Shown in pieces: positions 9,089-17,780 of a DNA stretch of 64,000 nt; the stretch's first letter is position 1; each line of letters opens with the position of its first letter. Under the pieces are notes generated by a model. The model was not told the DNA's origin and did no database searches. It saw nothing but the letters and a program-made list of their open reading frames with translations. The translations under genes were made by a program, and so were the position numbers. The DNA is from UBA11612 sp964475755 (GTDB lineage: Bacteria > Pseudomonadota > Alphaproteobacteria > Rhodospirillales > Rhodospirillaceae): NCBI GenBank assembly GCA_964475755.1, contig CAYYXR010000002.1, positions 62,001 to 126,000 on the forward strand. The letters run 5' to 3'.

Positions 9089-9542
9089 AACAACTGTGAG
9101 GCCTGAGCGCGGGCCGCTTCGCCTGACGCGCAACCGTCGTGTTGCGCTCTACGTAACGGCAGTGGGTGTGTGGATCACCGGCGCGCTCTGGCTGATTTAT
9201 CACTATTTTATGCAAACTGAAGGTCCGTTTGGATTTCAAAGCCATCCTCTTGAGAAGACCTGGTTGGAATTGCATGCCGCGTTTGCGTTTTTATCAATCT
9301 GGATATTCGGCATGCTCTGGGCCATTCACATCGTGCGCGGCTGGAACATGAACTGGCGGCGTTGGTCCGGCGGCGCGATGGTTGCGGTTATGCTCGCCCT
9401 CACCATCAGCGGATACATGTTGTACTACGTCGAAAGCCAACTCACCGCCGACTGGACGTCCATATTTCACTGGGTCTTGGGATTGGCTGCTCTGGCATTT
9501 TTCCTGATTCACTGGCTGTCCAAATCCCGCCCATCATCCTGA
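9081..9542 (+). CDS. Four-helix His-rich membrane protein, probable b-type cytochrome
   Basis: 153 residues with four predicted membrane helices at about 20-42, 61-86, 95-117 and 125-147. Histidines are paired: His65 and His83 bracket helix 2, His130 and His144 bracket helix 4, at equivalent depths. In a simple four-helix bundle these would face each other and could hold two hemes b, as in cytochrome b561 or DUF4405-type proteins. The start at 9081 overlaps apbE by 8 bases; a longer reading frame upstream is unlikely since it would lie deep within apbE. Inferred role: quinol-side electron donor or acceptor for the exported FMN protein. The heme prediction is mine; no sequence family was confirmed. 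Confidence 0.7.
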   Translation: MTETTVRPERGPLRLTRNRRVALYVTAVGVWITGALWLIYHYFMQTEGPFGFQSHPLEKTWLELHAAFAFLSIWIFGMLWAIHIVRGWNMNWRRWSGGAMVAVMLALTISGYMLYYVESQLTADWTSIFHWVLGLAALAFFLIHWLSKSRPSS

Positions 9543-9577
9543 GGTTTAGCGCCCCTGCGTTTATTGTCGTGCCGCTG

Positions 9578-9603
9578 CCCCTGACCACAAGCGGCGGTCG
9601 GGG
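9578..9603. repeat. Inverted repeat between two genes
   Basis: CCCC-T-GACC (9578-9586) can pair with GGTCGGGG (9596-9603) around a nine-base loop. It lies after the His-rich membrane protein gene and before the 87-residue protein gene. No T-run follows. It might be a weak terminator of the flavin operon. Confidence 0.35.
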
Positions 9604-9636
9604 TCGAATAGCCGTATCACAGTCCAGGGAGGGCAC

Positions 9637-9900
9637 ATGAGCCACTTTCTTGCCACCGAAGAGAATCCTCAGGGTTATAAGCTCGAGGATATTCTCATGC
9701 TGATCCGCAAGGATATCCTGACCCGCGCGGTTAAAATTTCCGATGACCGCCGCATCGAGGCCCTGCATGTCATGCAGAACAAAATGCGCATACTTGGCCT
9801 CATTAGCGAGGCGATTGCCTTGGCGGAAGACTCAACCCGCATCCTCGATAAAGCCTTCGGTCCGAAATCCGGCCAATCGCCGCGTATCGGCGATCCGTAG
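9637..9900 (+). CDS. Small conserved-looking helical protein of unknown function
   Basis: 87 residues, no signal peptide or membrane helix. The sequence is predicted mostly helical with charged heptads (KISDDRRIEALHVMQNKMRI). A good ribosome binding site, GGGAGGG, lies 4 bases before the ATG, and the codon use matches neighbours, so it is probably a real gene. I do not recognise the family. It precedes a DksA-like gene on the same strand by 56 bases and may be cotranscribed with it. Confidence 0.65.
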   Translation: MSHFLATEENPQGYKLEDILMLIRKDILTRAVKISDDRRIEALHVMQNKMRILGLISEAIALAEDSTRILDKAFGPKSGQSPRIGDP

Positions 9901-9956
9901 CCGCACCGCGCACGACGTCCGAAAAAGGTTGAATGTGATGCGCCGGGTAGGGTGTC

Positions 9957-10301
9957 ATGCCCGGTATGGATGTCGAATATTTTAAAGCCAAGCTTATTGC
10001 CCAACGCGACGAGATTCTCGCCTCCCGCGAACGCACCGGTGATGATCGCAAGCCGGTGACCCTTGATCAGCAAGCCGTGGGCCGTCTGTCGCGTATGGAC
10101 GCCATGCAACAGCAGGCAATGGCGATGGAGAGCGAGCGGCGTCGCGGTAGCCAGCTTTCGCGGGTCGAGGCTGCACTGAAACGCATAGAAGAGGGGTCTT
10201 TCGGCTATTGCATCCTGTGCGACGAGGAAATCGCAGAAAAGCGCCTTAATCTCGACCCCGCCATCCCGGCCTGCGTAAATTGCGCCAGCAAGGGCGCCTA
10301 G
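9957..10301 (+). CDS. TraR/DksA-family C4 zinc-finger protein
   Basis: 114 residues. The N-terminal half is a helical arm (DVEYFKAKLIAQRDEI and SRVEAALKRIEEGSFG), the C-terminal half a C4 zinc finger CILC...CVNC (about residues 90-111). DksA-like proteins enter the RNA polymerase secondary channel and adjust initiation, often with ppGpp. At 114 residues it is shorter than E. coli DksA (151) and the coiled-coil is reduced, so it is better named DksA-like than DksA. The acidic tip could not be assigned. GGTAGGG precedes the chosen ATG; an internal ATG three codons later is an alternative start. Confidence 0.88.
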   Translation: MPGMDVEYFKAKLIAQRDEILASRERTGDDRKPVTLDQQAVGRLSRMDAMQQQAMAMESERRRGSQLSRVEAALKRIEEGSFGYCILCDEEIAEKRLNLDPAIPACVNCASKGA

Positions 10302-10420
10302 ACGCCTTAATTTAACCTTCTCGCGGTCCGCACCCATTGTTCTGGGCCGTGCGCTCAGGTAAAAGCGCGGCCAACGACTGCCGCAGTGCGGCCCTCCAAA
10401 AGCAAGGACACACCACGCGC

Positions 10421-12100
10421 ATGGCCAGCTATCAGTACATTTACGTTATGAAGGACCTCAGCAAGACCTACCCCGGCGGACGGGAGGTCTTGAAGGACAT
10501 CTGGCTGTCATTTCTGCCCGGCGCGAAGATCGGTGTGCTTGGCGCAAACGGCGCGGGTAAATCCACGCTACTGCGCATCATGGCGGGGACCGAAAAGGAA
10601 TTTAACGGCGAAGCCTGGGCCGCAGACGGTGCGAAGGTCGGCTACCTCGAGCAGGAGCCCGAGCTGGACAGCAGCAAGGATGTGCTTGGCAACGTCATGG
10701 ACGGGGTCGGCGAGATCAAGGCTTTGCTCGACCGCTTCGAAGAAGTCAGCGCCAAGTTCGCCGAGGAAATGACCGACGATGAGATGAATGATCTTCTCGC
10801 TGAACAGGCCGAGCTCCAAGAGAAAATCGATGCCGCCGACGGCTGGGATATTCAACGCACCTGTGAAATCGCCATGGATGCGTTGCGTTGTCCGCCGGCC
10901 GACGCCGACGTCAGCAAACTTTCGGGCGGTGAACGCCGCCGCGTGGCGTTGTGCCGCTTGCTGCTGTCCAAGCCCGACCTTTTGTTGCTCGACGAGCCCA
11001 CCAACCACCTTGATGCGGAATCCGTCGCTTGGATCGAACGCTTTTTGGAAGAATACGAGGGCACCGTGGTGGCCGTGACCCATGACCGCTACTTCCTCGA
11101 CAATGTCACGGGCTGGATATTGGAATTGGATCGCGGCCGCGGCATTCCCTACGAGGGCAACTACTCGTCCTGGCTCGAACAGAAGAAAAAGCGCCTGCAG
11201 CAGGAAGAACGCGAAGAAGCGGCGCGTCAGCGCACCATCGACCGCGAGTTGGAGTGGATCCGGCAAACACCGCAGGCACGGCGCACCAAAAGCAAAGCGC
11301 GTGTGGCGGCGTTCGACGATCTCGTCGCCGAAGCGGGCAAGAAGACGCCCGATGCCATGCAGATCGTTATCCCGGTGGCCGAGCGCCTCGGGAACAATGT
11401 CATTGAGTTCAAGAATCTCAGCAAGGGCTACGGCGATCACCTGCTGATCGAAAATCTCAGCTTCAAATTGCCGCCCGGCGGCATCGTCGGCGTGATCGGC
11501 CCAAACGGCGCAGGGAAAACGACGCTGTTTCGTATGATCACCGGTCAGGACAAGCCGGATTCCGGGGAAATCAAGATCGGCGAAACTGTAAACCTGGGCT
11601 ACGTCGATCAGTCCCGTGACAGCCTGAACGCCAATGCCACGGTTTGGGAAGAAATCTCAGACGGCCAGGATGAAATTATGCTGGGCAAATTCTCGGTGCC
11701 CAGCCGCGCTTATGTCGGGCGGTTTAACTTCAAGGGACCGGATCAGCAGAAGAAGGTCGGTCAGCTTTCCGGCGGTGAGCGCAATCGCGTTCATATGGCC
11801 AAAATGCTCAAGACCGGCGCCAATGTGATTCTGCTCGACGAACCGACCAACGACCTCGACGTTGACACCCTGCGCGCCCTCGAATTGGCGTTGCTGGAAT
11901 TCGCCGGATGCGCTGTGGTGGTCTCGCACGATCGCTGGTTCCTGGACCGTATCGCGACCCACATTCTGGCCTTTGAGGGCGACAGCCACGTCGAATGGTT
12001 CGAGGGTAACTTCGAGGACTATGAGGAAGACAAAAAGCGCCGCCTTGGCGCTGATGCCGTCGAGCCGCACCGCATCAAGTACAAGCCCATCACACGGTAA
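10421..12100 (+). CDS. ettA: Energy-dependent translational throttle protein EttA (ABC-F)
   Basis: Ribosome-associated ABC-F ATPase, 559 residues, close to E. coli EttA (555). Two ATPase domains are visible: Walker A GANGAGKST and GPNGAGKTT, signature LSGGE twice, Walker B LLLLDEPTNHLD and VILLDEPTNDLD. The P-site tRNA interaction linker lies between, rich in charged residues. It gates the first elongation step according to ATP/ADP. The open frame runs back to 10337, but the family N-terminus MASYQYIYVM starts at 10421, which I take as the start. It ends in KPITR like other EttA proteins. Convergent with the GST gene. Confidence 0.95.
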   Translation: MASYQYIYVMKDLSKTYPGGREVLKDIWLSFLPGAKIGVLGANGAGKSTLLRIMAGTEKEFNGEAWAADGAKVGYLEQEPELDSSKDVLGNVMDGVGEIKALLDRFEEVSAKFAEEMTDDEMNDLLAEQAELQEKIDAADGWDIQRTCEIAMDALRCPPADADVSKLSGGERRRVALCRLLLSKPDLLLLDEPTNHLDAESVAWIERFLEEYEGTVVAVTHDRYFLDNVTGWILELDRGRGIPYEGNYSSWLEQKKKRLQQEEREEAARQRTIDRELEWIRQTPQARRTKSKARVAAFDDLVAEAGKKTPDAMQIVIPVAERLGNNVIEFKNLSKGYGDHLLIENLSFKLPPGGIVGVIGPNGAGKTTLFRMITGQDKPDSGEIKIGETVNLGYVDQSRDSLNANATVWEEISDGQDEIMLGKFSVPSRAYVGRFNFKGPDQQKKVGQLSGGERNRVHMAKMLKTGANVILLDEPTNDLDVDTLRALELALLEFAGCAVVVSHDRWFLDRIATHILAFEGDSHVEWFEGNFEDYEEDKKRRLGADAVEPHRIKYKPITR

Positions 12101-12131
12101 AAAAAACTGCGTGTAAATCGGCGGGCGGTCA

Positions 12132-12692
12132 TTAAGAGGAGGCTGGCGCTTCGCTTTCGTCCAAATCAAGCGCCCGCTTGTATGCAGGCCGTTCCGCGCA
12201 GCGAGCGATATAGGCGTCAATGCCGGGGCGCCCGGATATCATTTTGAATTGATTGACGACAAAGTGTAGATCGCTGCCGATCAGCACGTCTGCCGCGGTG
12301 AAATCATTGCCAAGAAGCCATGGGCCGGGGGTCACGGCCTCTTCCAGCACGGACCAGACCCGCTCGGCGTCGCCCCAACCGGCCTGCTGGGACGGGATAT
12401 CGAATTTCATAAATGTCTGTGTGATGGCCGGCTCAATGCCGCCCGACNNNNNNNNNNNNNNNNNNNNNNNNNNNNNNNNNNNNNNNNNNNNNNNNNNNNN
12501 NNNNNNNNNNNNNNNNNNNNNNNNNNNNNNNNNNNNNNNNNNNNNNNGATTGATCGCCCGATAACTCTCTTTGTCTTGCGCGCCGTTCCGGAAATCGACA
12601 ATTTCCTTTTCATAAGGGTCGCCAATCTCCTCGAGCAGCCAGAGAATTCGAAACGAACGGGACCTCGGGGCCCAATAGAGCTTAACCGGCAT
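12132..12692 (-). CDS. Glutathione S-transferase family protein (interrupted by assembly gap)
   Basis: Cytosolic GST fold. The N-terminus (VKLYWAPRSRSFRILWLLEE) is the thioredoxin-like domain with a Ser near the catalytic position. After the gap, GGIEPAITQTF and the all-helical C-terminal domain with LLGNDFTAADVLIGSDL are recognisable. The 100 N fall in the segment that normally holds the cis-Pro loop and the glutathione-contacting ESxAI motif. By family comparison about 50 residues are missing there, more than 100 bases would encode. It follows mlaC by 28 bases on the same strand and may belong to that operon. Substrate unknown. Confidence 0.85.
   Translation of the reverse strand: MPVKLYWAPRSRSFRILWLLEEIGDPYEKEIVDFRNGAQDKESYRAINXXXXXXXXXXXXXXXXXXXXXXXXXXXXXXXXXXSGGIEPAITQTFMKFDIPSQQAGWGDAERVWSVLEEAVTPGPWLLGNDFTAADVLIGSDLHFVVNQFKMISGRPGIDAYIARCAERPAYKRALDLDESEAPASS
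12448..12547. other. Assembly gap (100 N) inside the GST gene
   Basis: Exactly 100 undetermined bases, the conventional placeholder for a gap of unknown size. The reading frame is the same on both sides, but the missing GST segment should be nearer 150 bases. Confidence 0.99.
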
Positions 12693-12720
12693 CTTTCCCC
12701 CAATTGAAATTGGATTGCCG

Positions 12721-13335
12721 TTAACCGGCGCCTTTCAGGTTATCGACCTGCTTTTGCATTTCGCCCAGCAAGCCGTCGAACCCGCCGCCGCGTGAAATCA
12801 CCGTGGAGTATTCCTGGCGGTACGTAATGGCCATGCTCACGCCTTCAACAATGACATCGACAACCTGGAAGGTGGTGCCCCTTTTGCGCAGGCGCCAATC
12901 CACGCCGATATTGCTGCCGTCGTTGCCCACGATCTGCGATTTGACGATGGCGCCATTGTCACCGTCATCGACAGTGCTGTTTACCTTCAGCGTCTGGCCA
13001 TCGTATTCGGAAAAACGGCGCGACCATGTATGGACGATCACGTCTTCAAAGAGAGTGCCGAATTTGTCGCGCTGGACTTCGTCCGTCAGGCGCAAATAGC
13101 GTCCGAGCACAAAGCGACCAATGTAAGGAATGTCGAAATACTGATCGAACATATCGCGGAAACGGCTTTGTTTTTCGTTATTGGGAATGTCGGCCGCGAG
13201 AATGTCGGAGATCCCTTTTTGGCTAAAATCCCCAATAAAGGCCGCCGGATCGCTCGCCCCGCTTTGCGCGTGCAATGGGGCCGTCGGCCCGATCATCACA
13301 ACGAAAAGCCACGCGAAAAGAATGTGGGCTCTCAT
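12721..13335 (-). CDS. mlaC: MlaC/Ttg2D-family phospholipid-binding protein
   Basis: Periplasmic phospholipid shuttle of the Mla system, carrying lipid between the outer-membrane MlaA complex and the inner-membrane MlaFEDB complex. 204 residues with an N-terminal signal peptide ending near PLHAQ. The MlaC core is visible in FDQYFDIPYIGRFVLGRYLR, given here by position (about residues 63-83), in FGTLFEDVIVHTW and in VDVIVEGVSMAITYRQEY. It lies 17 bases after mlaA on the same strand. mlaA-mlaC pairs without the transporter genes are usual in alphaproteobacteria, and no mlaFED is in this window. Confidence 0.9.
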   Translation of the reverse strand: MRAHILFAWLFVVMIGPTAPLHAQSGASDPAAFIGDFSQKGISDILAADIPNNEKQSRFRDMFDQYFDIPYIGRFVLGRYLRLTDEVQRDKFGTLFEDVIVHTWSRRFSEYDGQTLKVNSTVDDGDNGAIVKSQIVGNDGSNIGVDWRLRKRGTTFQVVDVIVEGVSMAITYRQEYSTVISRGGGFDGLLGEMQKQVDNLKGAG

Positions 13336-13352
13336 TTCAAATGCCCTCGTCC

Positions 13353-14258
13353 TTAATGATGCGCCAATGTCGAAGCACTCGACTGTGCAACTATGCCGGA
13401 ACTTTCGGGCAAAACCGAGGCAGTGCCTTCCGTGCCTGGGCCTGAAATTCGGCCCATTTCGTCAAAGTCCTCAAAATCGTCAAAGTCTTCCAGGGGCGGC
13501 GGCGCGCCATTTCGAATTTCGTCCGCCCGTATTTGGCGGTATGCGGAGCGAAGGGCCGAGTAGTAATCCAGCGAAGAGGCGTTGAGTTCGTCCGTCGCAT
13601 CCATTGTTGCGTCTTTAGTTGTCAGAAGCAAAAGGCCAAATCGTCCCCATTGCGCCCATTCCAAATCGTTCCTTGGATTTCCGAGGTACCATCCCAGCGG
13701 ATCGACTAAAAACGCATCCACAAGAAAGCCGAAGCCGTCGCGGAAATTCGATGGACCGAGGAGGGGCACATACACATAGGGGCCTTCCTCCGCGCCCCAC
13801 ACAGCCATGGTCTGCCCGAGATCCTCAGAGTGATAGGGCAGGCCAATCTGTTCGCCAACGTCAAAGAAGCCAAAAAATCCCATCGTGGTATTCACCACCA
13901 GTCTTCCGGCGGTTACGCCCGCGCGGTCCATCTCACCTTGCAGCACGTCGTGCACAAGGGTGATGGGCGAGCGGATATTGTTCATGAAGTTGTTGACGCT
14001 TCGGCGCCCCCGGTCCGGAACCACGGCGCGGTAACCGTTGACGATCGGACGCACGAGCACCGTGTCCAGCACCTGGTCTGTCTTGAACAATGTGCGATTG
14101 AGCGGCTCCAGCGGATCGTTGGCTTCCTCAAAGGCGGCCACCGCAAAGGGATCATCGGCCGGGGGCCGGCTCGCGCAGGCGGAAAAAAACAAGGCCGCCG
14201 AAATAACCAAAGCCACGGAAGCGAAGCGGGACGTTACCCCTGAAATATGTATCTTCAC
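13353..14258 (-). CDS. mlaA: MlaA/VacJ-family lipoprotein
   Basis: Outer-membrane lipoprotein that removes mislocalised phospholipid from the outer leaflet. 301 residues. The N-terminus is a lipoprotein signal with a Cys at about residue 28 (FFSACAS). VacJ signatures follow: NDPLEPLNRTLF, RPIVNGYRAVVP, FMNNIRSPITLVHDVLQG, NTTMGFFGFFDVG and GPYVYVPLLGPS. The C-terminus adds a tail with acidic DDFEDFDEMG and a Ser/Thr-rich end, absent from the shorter enterobacterial protein. First gene of the mlaA-mlaC(-GST) unit. Confidence 0.93.
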   Translation of the reverse strand: MKIHISGVTSRFASVALVISAALFFSACASRPPADDPFAVAAFEEANDPLEPLNRTLFKTDQVLDTVLVRPIVNGYRAVVPDRGRRSVNNFMNNIRSPITLVHDVLQGEMDRAGVTAGRLVVNTTMGFFGFFDVGEQIGLPYHSEDLGQTMAVWGAEEGPYVYVPLLGPSNFRDGFGFLVDAFLVDPLGWYLGNPRNDLEWAQWGRFGLLLLTTKDATMDATDELNASSLDYYSALRSAYRQIRADEIRNGAPPPLEDFDDFEDFDEMGRISGPGTEGTASVLPESSGIVAQSSASTLAHH

Positions 14259-14423
14259 GGCCCGCGAAACCCTTCTACAAATATCATTCGCCGACGGAAT
14301 AGTCCTTAGTCTGCAAGCAATTAGCTGCTTACCGAAAAGAACCTCCCAAGACTACAGAGGAAAATGGTGAAGGGCCATGCAGAAATGCGGCAAGTTCATA
14401 AGGCGCTGTGGATAAGTTTACGA

Positions 14424-14477
14424 GGCCAAGGCTATTGGCCCGGTATCGGTCAGTTGATACATAACCGGGTAATTTTT
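14424..14477 (+). promoter_or_regulatory. metF leader: two overlapping hairpins and a T-run
   Basis: GGCCAA (14424-14429) pairs perfectly with TTGGCC (14435-14440). CCCGGT (14439-14444) can pair with ACCGGG (14464-14469), followed directly by TAATTTTT. The stems share two bases, so they compete. This resembles an anti-terminator/terminator pair in the 5' leader of metF, 50-100 bases before the start. I could not match it to a known SAM or SAH riboswitch consensus. Confidence 0.35.
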
Positions 14478-14525
14478 GAACGTATCACTGCTTTCGGGCT
14501 CGGGCCTGTTTGAGGAAAACTCTTC

Positions 14526-15431
14526 GTGCCGGATTCAATCTCCAATAGATCAGGCTCGCCTTTGGGCGATATGCCCGAAGGGGTGCAAGTCTCCTTCGAG
14601 TTTTTTCCGCCAAAGACGGAAAAGATGCAGGAGCAATTATGGGCTTCCATTGAACGGCTGGCGCCGTTGGCCCCCGATTTTGTGTCCGTGACTTACGGAG
14701 CGGGTGGCTCGACCCGCGAACGCACCCACGAAACGGTGGTCCGCATTCAAAAGGAAACCGGTTTGAAGGCCGCCGCGCATTTGACGTGTGTTGGCGCAAC
14801 GCGCGCCGAGGTCAACGCGGTTGCCGAACATTATTGGGAATCAGGAATTCGGCACATTGTGGCGTTGCGCGGCGATCCGCCCGATGGCGACGAAAAATAC
14901 ACGCCCTATCCCGGCGGTTATGCCTATGCCTCCGATCTCATCGCGGGTCTTAAAAAGGTCGCGGATTTTGAAGTCAGCGTTGCGGTATTTCCTGAGGCGC
15001 ATCCCGAAGCGGAGAGCATGGACGCGGAGATCGAGAATCTGAAAAGAAAAATAGATGCAGGGGCGACAAGGGCGATCACGCAGTTCTTTTTTGATACTGA
15101 CGTATTTTGTCGCTTCAGAGATCGTGCGGATGCGGCCGGCATCAACGTGCCGATTGTTCCCGGATTAATGCCGGTGGTGAACTTTGTGCAAATGTGCAAA
15201 TTCGCCGCCAAAGCCGGGGCGAGCGTGCCCGGTTGGATGCACGAAGAATTTAAGGGACTAGAGAACGATGTGGAAACCCGACGCTTGGTCGCGGCGTCAA
15301 TTGCCGCAAGCCAAGTGCGTACGCTCGTGAGCGAAGGCGCATCCGTGTTCCATTTCTACACGTTGAACCGCGCCGACCTGACGTACGCCATTTGCCACAT
15401 CCTTGGTATTCGCCCCAAGGCCTCTGGTTGA
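14526..15431 (+). CDS. metF: Methylenetetrahydrofolate reductase
   Basis: Flavoenzyme reducing 5,10-methylene-THF to 5-methyl-THF for methionine synthesis. 301 residues, the typical bacterial length. Signatures: VSFEFFPPKT with the catalytic Glu, SVTYGAGGSTRERT, HLTCVG, ALRGDPP, GATRAITQFFFD and PGLMPV. The start is GTG at 14526 with GAGGAAA about 8 bases upstream. The gene is followed after 11 bases by the PcrA/UvrD helicase gene, probably cotranscribed. The upstream leader contains competing hairpins that might sense methionine/SAM state. Confidence 0.95.
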   Translation: MPDSISNRSGSPLGDMPEGVQVSFEFFPPKTEKMQEQLWASIERLAPLAPDFVSVTYGAGGSTRERTHETVVRIQKETGLKAAAHLTCVGATRAEVNAVAEHYWESGIRHIVALRGDPPDGDEKYTPYPGGYAYASDLIAGLKKVADFEVSVAVFPEAHPEAESMDAEIENLKRKIDAGATRAITQFFFDTDVFCRFRDRADAAGINVPIVPGLMPVVNFVQMCKFAAKAGASVPGWMHEEFKGLENDVETRRLVAASIAASQVRTLVSEGASVFHFYTLNRADLTYAICHILGIRPKASG

Positions 15432-15442
15432 CGTAAGGGTAA

Positions 15443-17728
15443 ATGTCCGATCCGTTCGAACTTGGTGACGAGGTTTCCGCTAAAGCGCCGGAAATTACAC
15501 CGGTGTCCGCACCGCCATCCTGGCTGGAAGCCCTAAACCCGGAGCAGCGTGCCGCCGTCGAGGCCGTGGATGGCCCAGTGCTGGTTCTGTCCGGTGCCGG
15601 GACGGGGAAAACCCGCGTGCTGACGACCCGGCTTGCCTACATCCTGGCGCAACGCCGAGCCAAGCCCTGGCAAATATTAGCGGTGACGTTTACCAACCGC
15701 GCCGCACGGGAAATGCGCGAACGCGTTGCCGCTTTGGTCGGGCCTGCGGCGGAAGCGGTTTGGCTGGGCACGTTCCACGCCCTTTGCGTGCGCATCCTGC
15801 GCCGACATGGCGAGCTGATCGGTATCAAAAGCAACTTCACCATTCTCGATGCCGATGACCAATTGCGGCTTCTGAAGCAGATCATGGAGGCGAATGACGT
15901 CGATTCCAAAAAGTGGCCCGCCCAAGGGCTCATGGCCGTCATTCAACGCTGGAAGGACCGGGGCCTGACGCCCGATCGGGTGGGCCGTGAGGGCGGGAGC
16001 GATTATGCCGCCGGCCGGGCAATTCCGCTCTATCAGGCCTATCAGGATCGGTTGCGCACGCTCAATGCCTGCGATTTCGGAGACCTGTTGCTGCACTGCC
16101 TGACATTGTTCCAAAAGCAGCCGGAAGTCCTCACGGAATACCAGACCCGGTTTCACTACGTCATGGTGGACGAGTATCAGGACACCAACGTTGCGCAATA
16201 CCTTTGGCTGCGGCTGCTGACCCAGACCCGGCAGAACTTGTGCTGCGTTGGGGATGATGACCAATCGATTTACTCTTGGCGCGGCGCGGAAGTCGGCAAC
16301 ATCCTGCGCTTCGAGACCGACTTCCCTGAAGCAAAAGTGATACGCCTCGAGCGCAATTACCGCTCGACGCCGACCATTTTGTCGGCCGCTTCTCATTTGA
16401 TTGCACACAACGAAGATCGCCTGGGCAAAACGCTCCGTACAGCTCACGGCAAAGACTCTGAATCGGGCGCGCCTGTGAAATTGCGCGGCGTTTGGGACGG
16501 CCAGGAAGAGGCCCGCTGGGTGGTGGATGAAATCGAGGCGCTTCAGACCGGCGGCCAGAAGCTCACCGAGATCGCAATTCTGGTGCGTGCGGGCTTCCAG
16601 ATGCTTGAGTTTGAAGAACGTTTGATCACGACCGGTGTGCCCTATCGGGTTATTGGCGGCCCGCGCTTTTATGAGCGCATGGAAATCAGGGATGCTATTG
16701 CTTATTTGCGCGTGATCTTCCAACCGGATGACGATTTGGCTTTTGAGCGGATCGTCAATAAACCCAAGCGGGGCCTTGGCCAGACAACGATCCAAAAAAT
16801 ACATCTATTGGCGCGTGCGCAATCGACCTCTCTCATGGAAGCGGCAATGCGCATGATCGAGACCGACGAGTTGCGCCCGCAGGCGCGCAATACAATTCGA
16901 GAACTCATTACCGATTTTGCGCGCTGGCGGAGTCTAGCCGATGCCATGGCACCTGCCGAATTGGCGGCAATGATTCTCGAAGAGTCCGGCTACATCGAGA
17001 TGTGGCAGCGGGATAAATCGCCTGAGGCGCCCGGCCGGCTCGAGAACCTGCGCGAATTTGTCACCGGCCTCGAAGAATGGGACACGATCGCGGGATTTTT
17101 GGAGCACGTGAGCCTTGTCATGGACAACGACGCGCAGTCCACCGACGAGGGCATAACATTGATGACGCTCCATGCCGCCAAGGGTCTGGAGTTCGATACC
17201 GTGTTTTTGCCGGGGTGGGAGGAAGACATTTTTCCCAATCGCCGCGCGCTGGACGAGGGCGGGCAGAAATCCTTGGAAGAAGAACGCCGCTTGGCCTACG
17301 TGGGTTTAACCCGAGCTCGGCGGCGGGTCTTTGTGTCCTTTGCGGCCAATCGGCGCGTGTACAATCAATGGCAGTCGAGCATTCCCTCGCGGTTTATTTC
17401 CGAATTGCCGAAAGAGGCCGTCGAAGAGGAGTCCGATGCGGGTTTGTATGGCCAGGGCGGCGGTGGGTTCGGCGGTTGGTCCGGTTTCGCGGATGGCGGC
17501 GTGTCCCGCGCCGGTGCGGGCGTGCGCCGGGCACCGCGTATGATCGACGGCGAAAGCTATACCATTTTACCGCGCGATACGGCCTCAAGCTATGAGCTCG
17601 GCGACCGCGTCTTTCATCAGAAGTTCGGCTACGGGATCATCGAGGATATTGACGGAACCAAGCTGGATATCGCCTTCGAGAAGGCAGGTCGGAAAAAGGT
17701 CCTGGATAGCTTCGTACAGCCGGCTTGA
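15443..17728 (+). CDS. pcrA: UvrD/PcrA-type 3'-5' DNA helicase
   Basis: Superfamily 1 helicase in repair and removal of proteins or stalled polymerase from DNA. 761 residues. Motif I SGAGTGKTR, motif II VDEYQDTN, motif III GDDDQSIYSWRGA, motif IV LERNYRS, motif V TLHAAKGLEFD and motif VI YVGLTRARRR are all intact. The glycine-rich linker at about residues 670-690 is followed by a Tudor-like C-terminal domain (FGYGIIEDIDGTKLDIAFE), which binds RNA polymerase in PcrA/UvrD. AAGGG precedes the ATG. The name uvrD is equally used for such proteins. Confidence 0.93.
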   Translation: MSDPFELGDEVSAKAPEITPVSAPPSWLEALNPEQRAAVEAVDGPVLVLSGAGTGKTRVLTTRLAYILAQRRAKPWQILAVTFTNRAAREMRERVAALVGPAAEAVWLGTFHALCVRILRRHGELIGIKSNFTILDADDQLRLLKQIMEANDVDSKKWPAQGLMAVIQRWKDRGLTPDRVGREGGSDYAAGRAIPLYQAYQDRLRTLNACDFGDLLLHCLTLFQKQPEVLTEYQTRFHYVMVDEYQDTNVAQYLWLRLLTQTRQNLCCVGDDDQSIYSWRGAEVGNILRFETDFPEAKVIRLERNYRSTPTILSAASHLIAHNEDRLGKTLRTAHGKDSESGAPVKLRGVWDGQEEARWVVDEIEALQTGGQKLTEIAILVRAGFQMLEFEERLITTGVPYRVIGGPRFYERMEIRDAIAYLRVIFQPDDDLAFERIVNKPKRGLGQTTIQKIHLLARAQSTSLMEAAMRMIETDELRPQARNTIRELITDFARWRSLADAMAPAELAAMILEESGYIEMWQRDKSPEAPGRLENLREFVTGLEEWDTIAGFLEHVSLVMDNDAQSTDEGITLMTLHAAKGLEFDTVFLPGWEEDIFPNRRALDEGGQKSLEEERRLAYVGLTRARRRVFVSFAANRRVYNQWQSSIPSRFISELPKEAVEEESDAGLYGQGGGGFGGWSGFADGGVSRAGAGVRRAPRMIDGESYTILPRDTASSYELGDRVFHQKFGYGIIEDIDGTKLDIAFEKAGRKKVLDSFVQPA

Positions 17729-17737
17729 AAAAATAAA

Positions 17738-17780
17738 GGCGGCAGTGCGGGTTGGGGGGTAGCACTGCCGCCGATTTTGT
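17738..17780 (+). terminator. Rho-independent terminator after pcrA
   Basis: GGCGGCAGTGC (17738-17748) pairs perfectly with GCACTGCCGCC (17762-17772); 13-base G/T-rich loop; GATTTTGT follows. It ends the metF-pcrA unit. The roughly 230 bases from here to prmA show nothing further that I can name. Confidence 0.85.

Noticed and set aside
14424..14477. SAM-II riboswitch
   Set aside because: The conserved SAM-II pseudoknot bases could not be located; I kept only the hairpin description.
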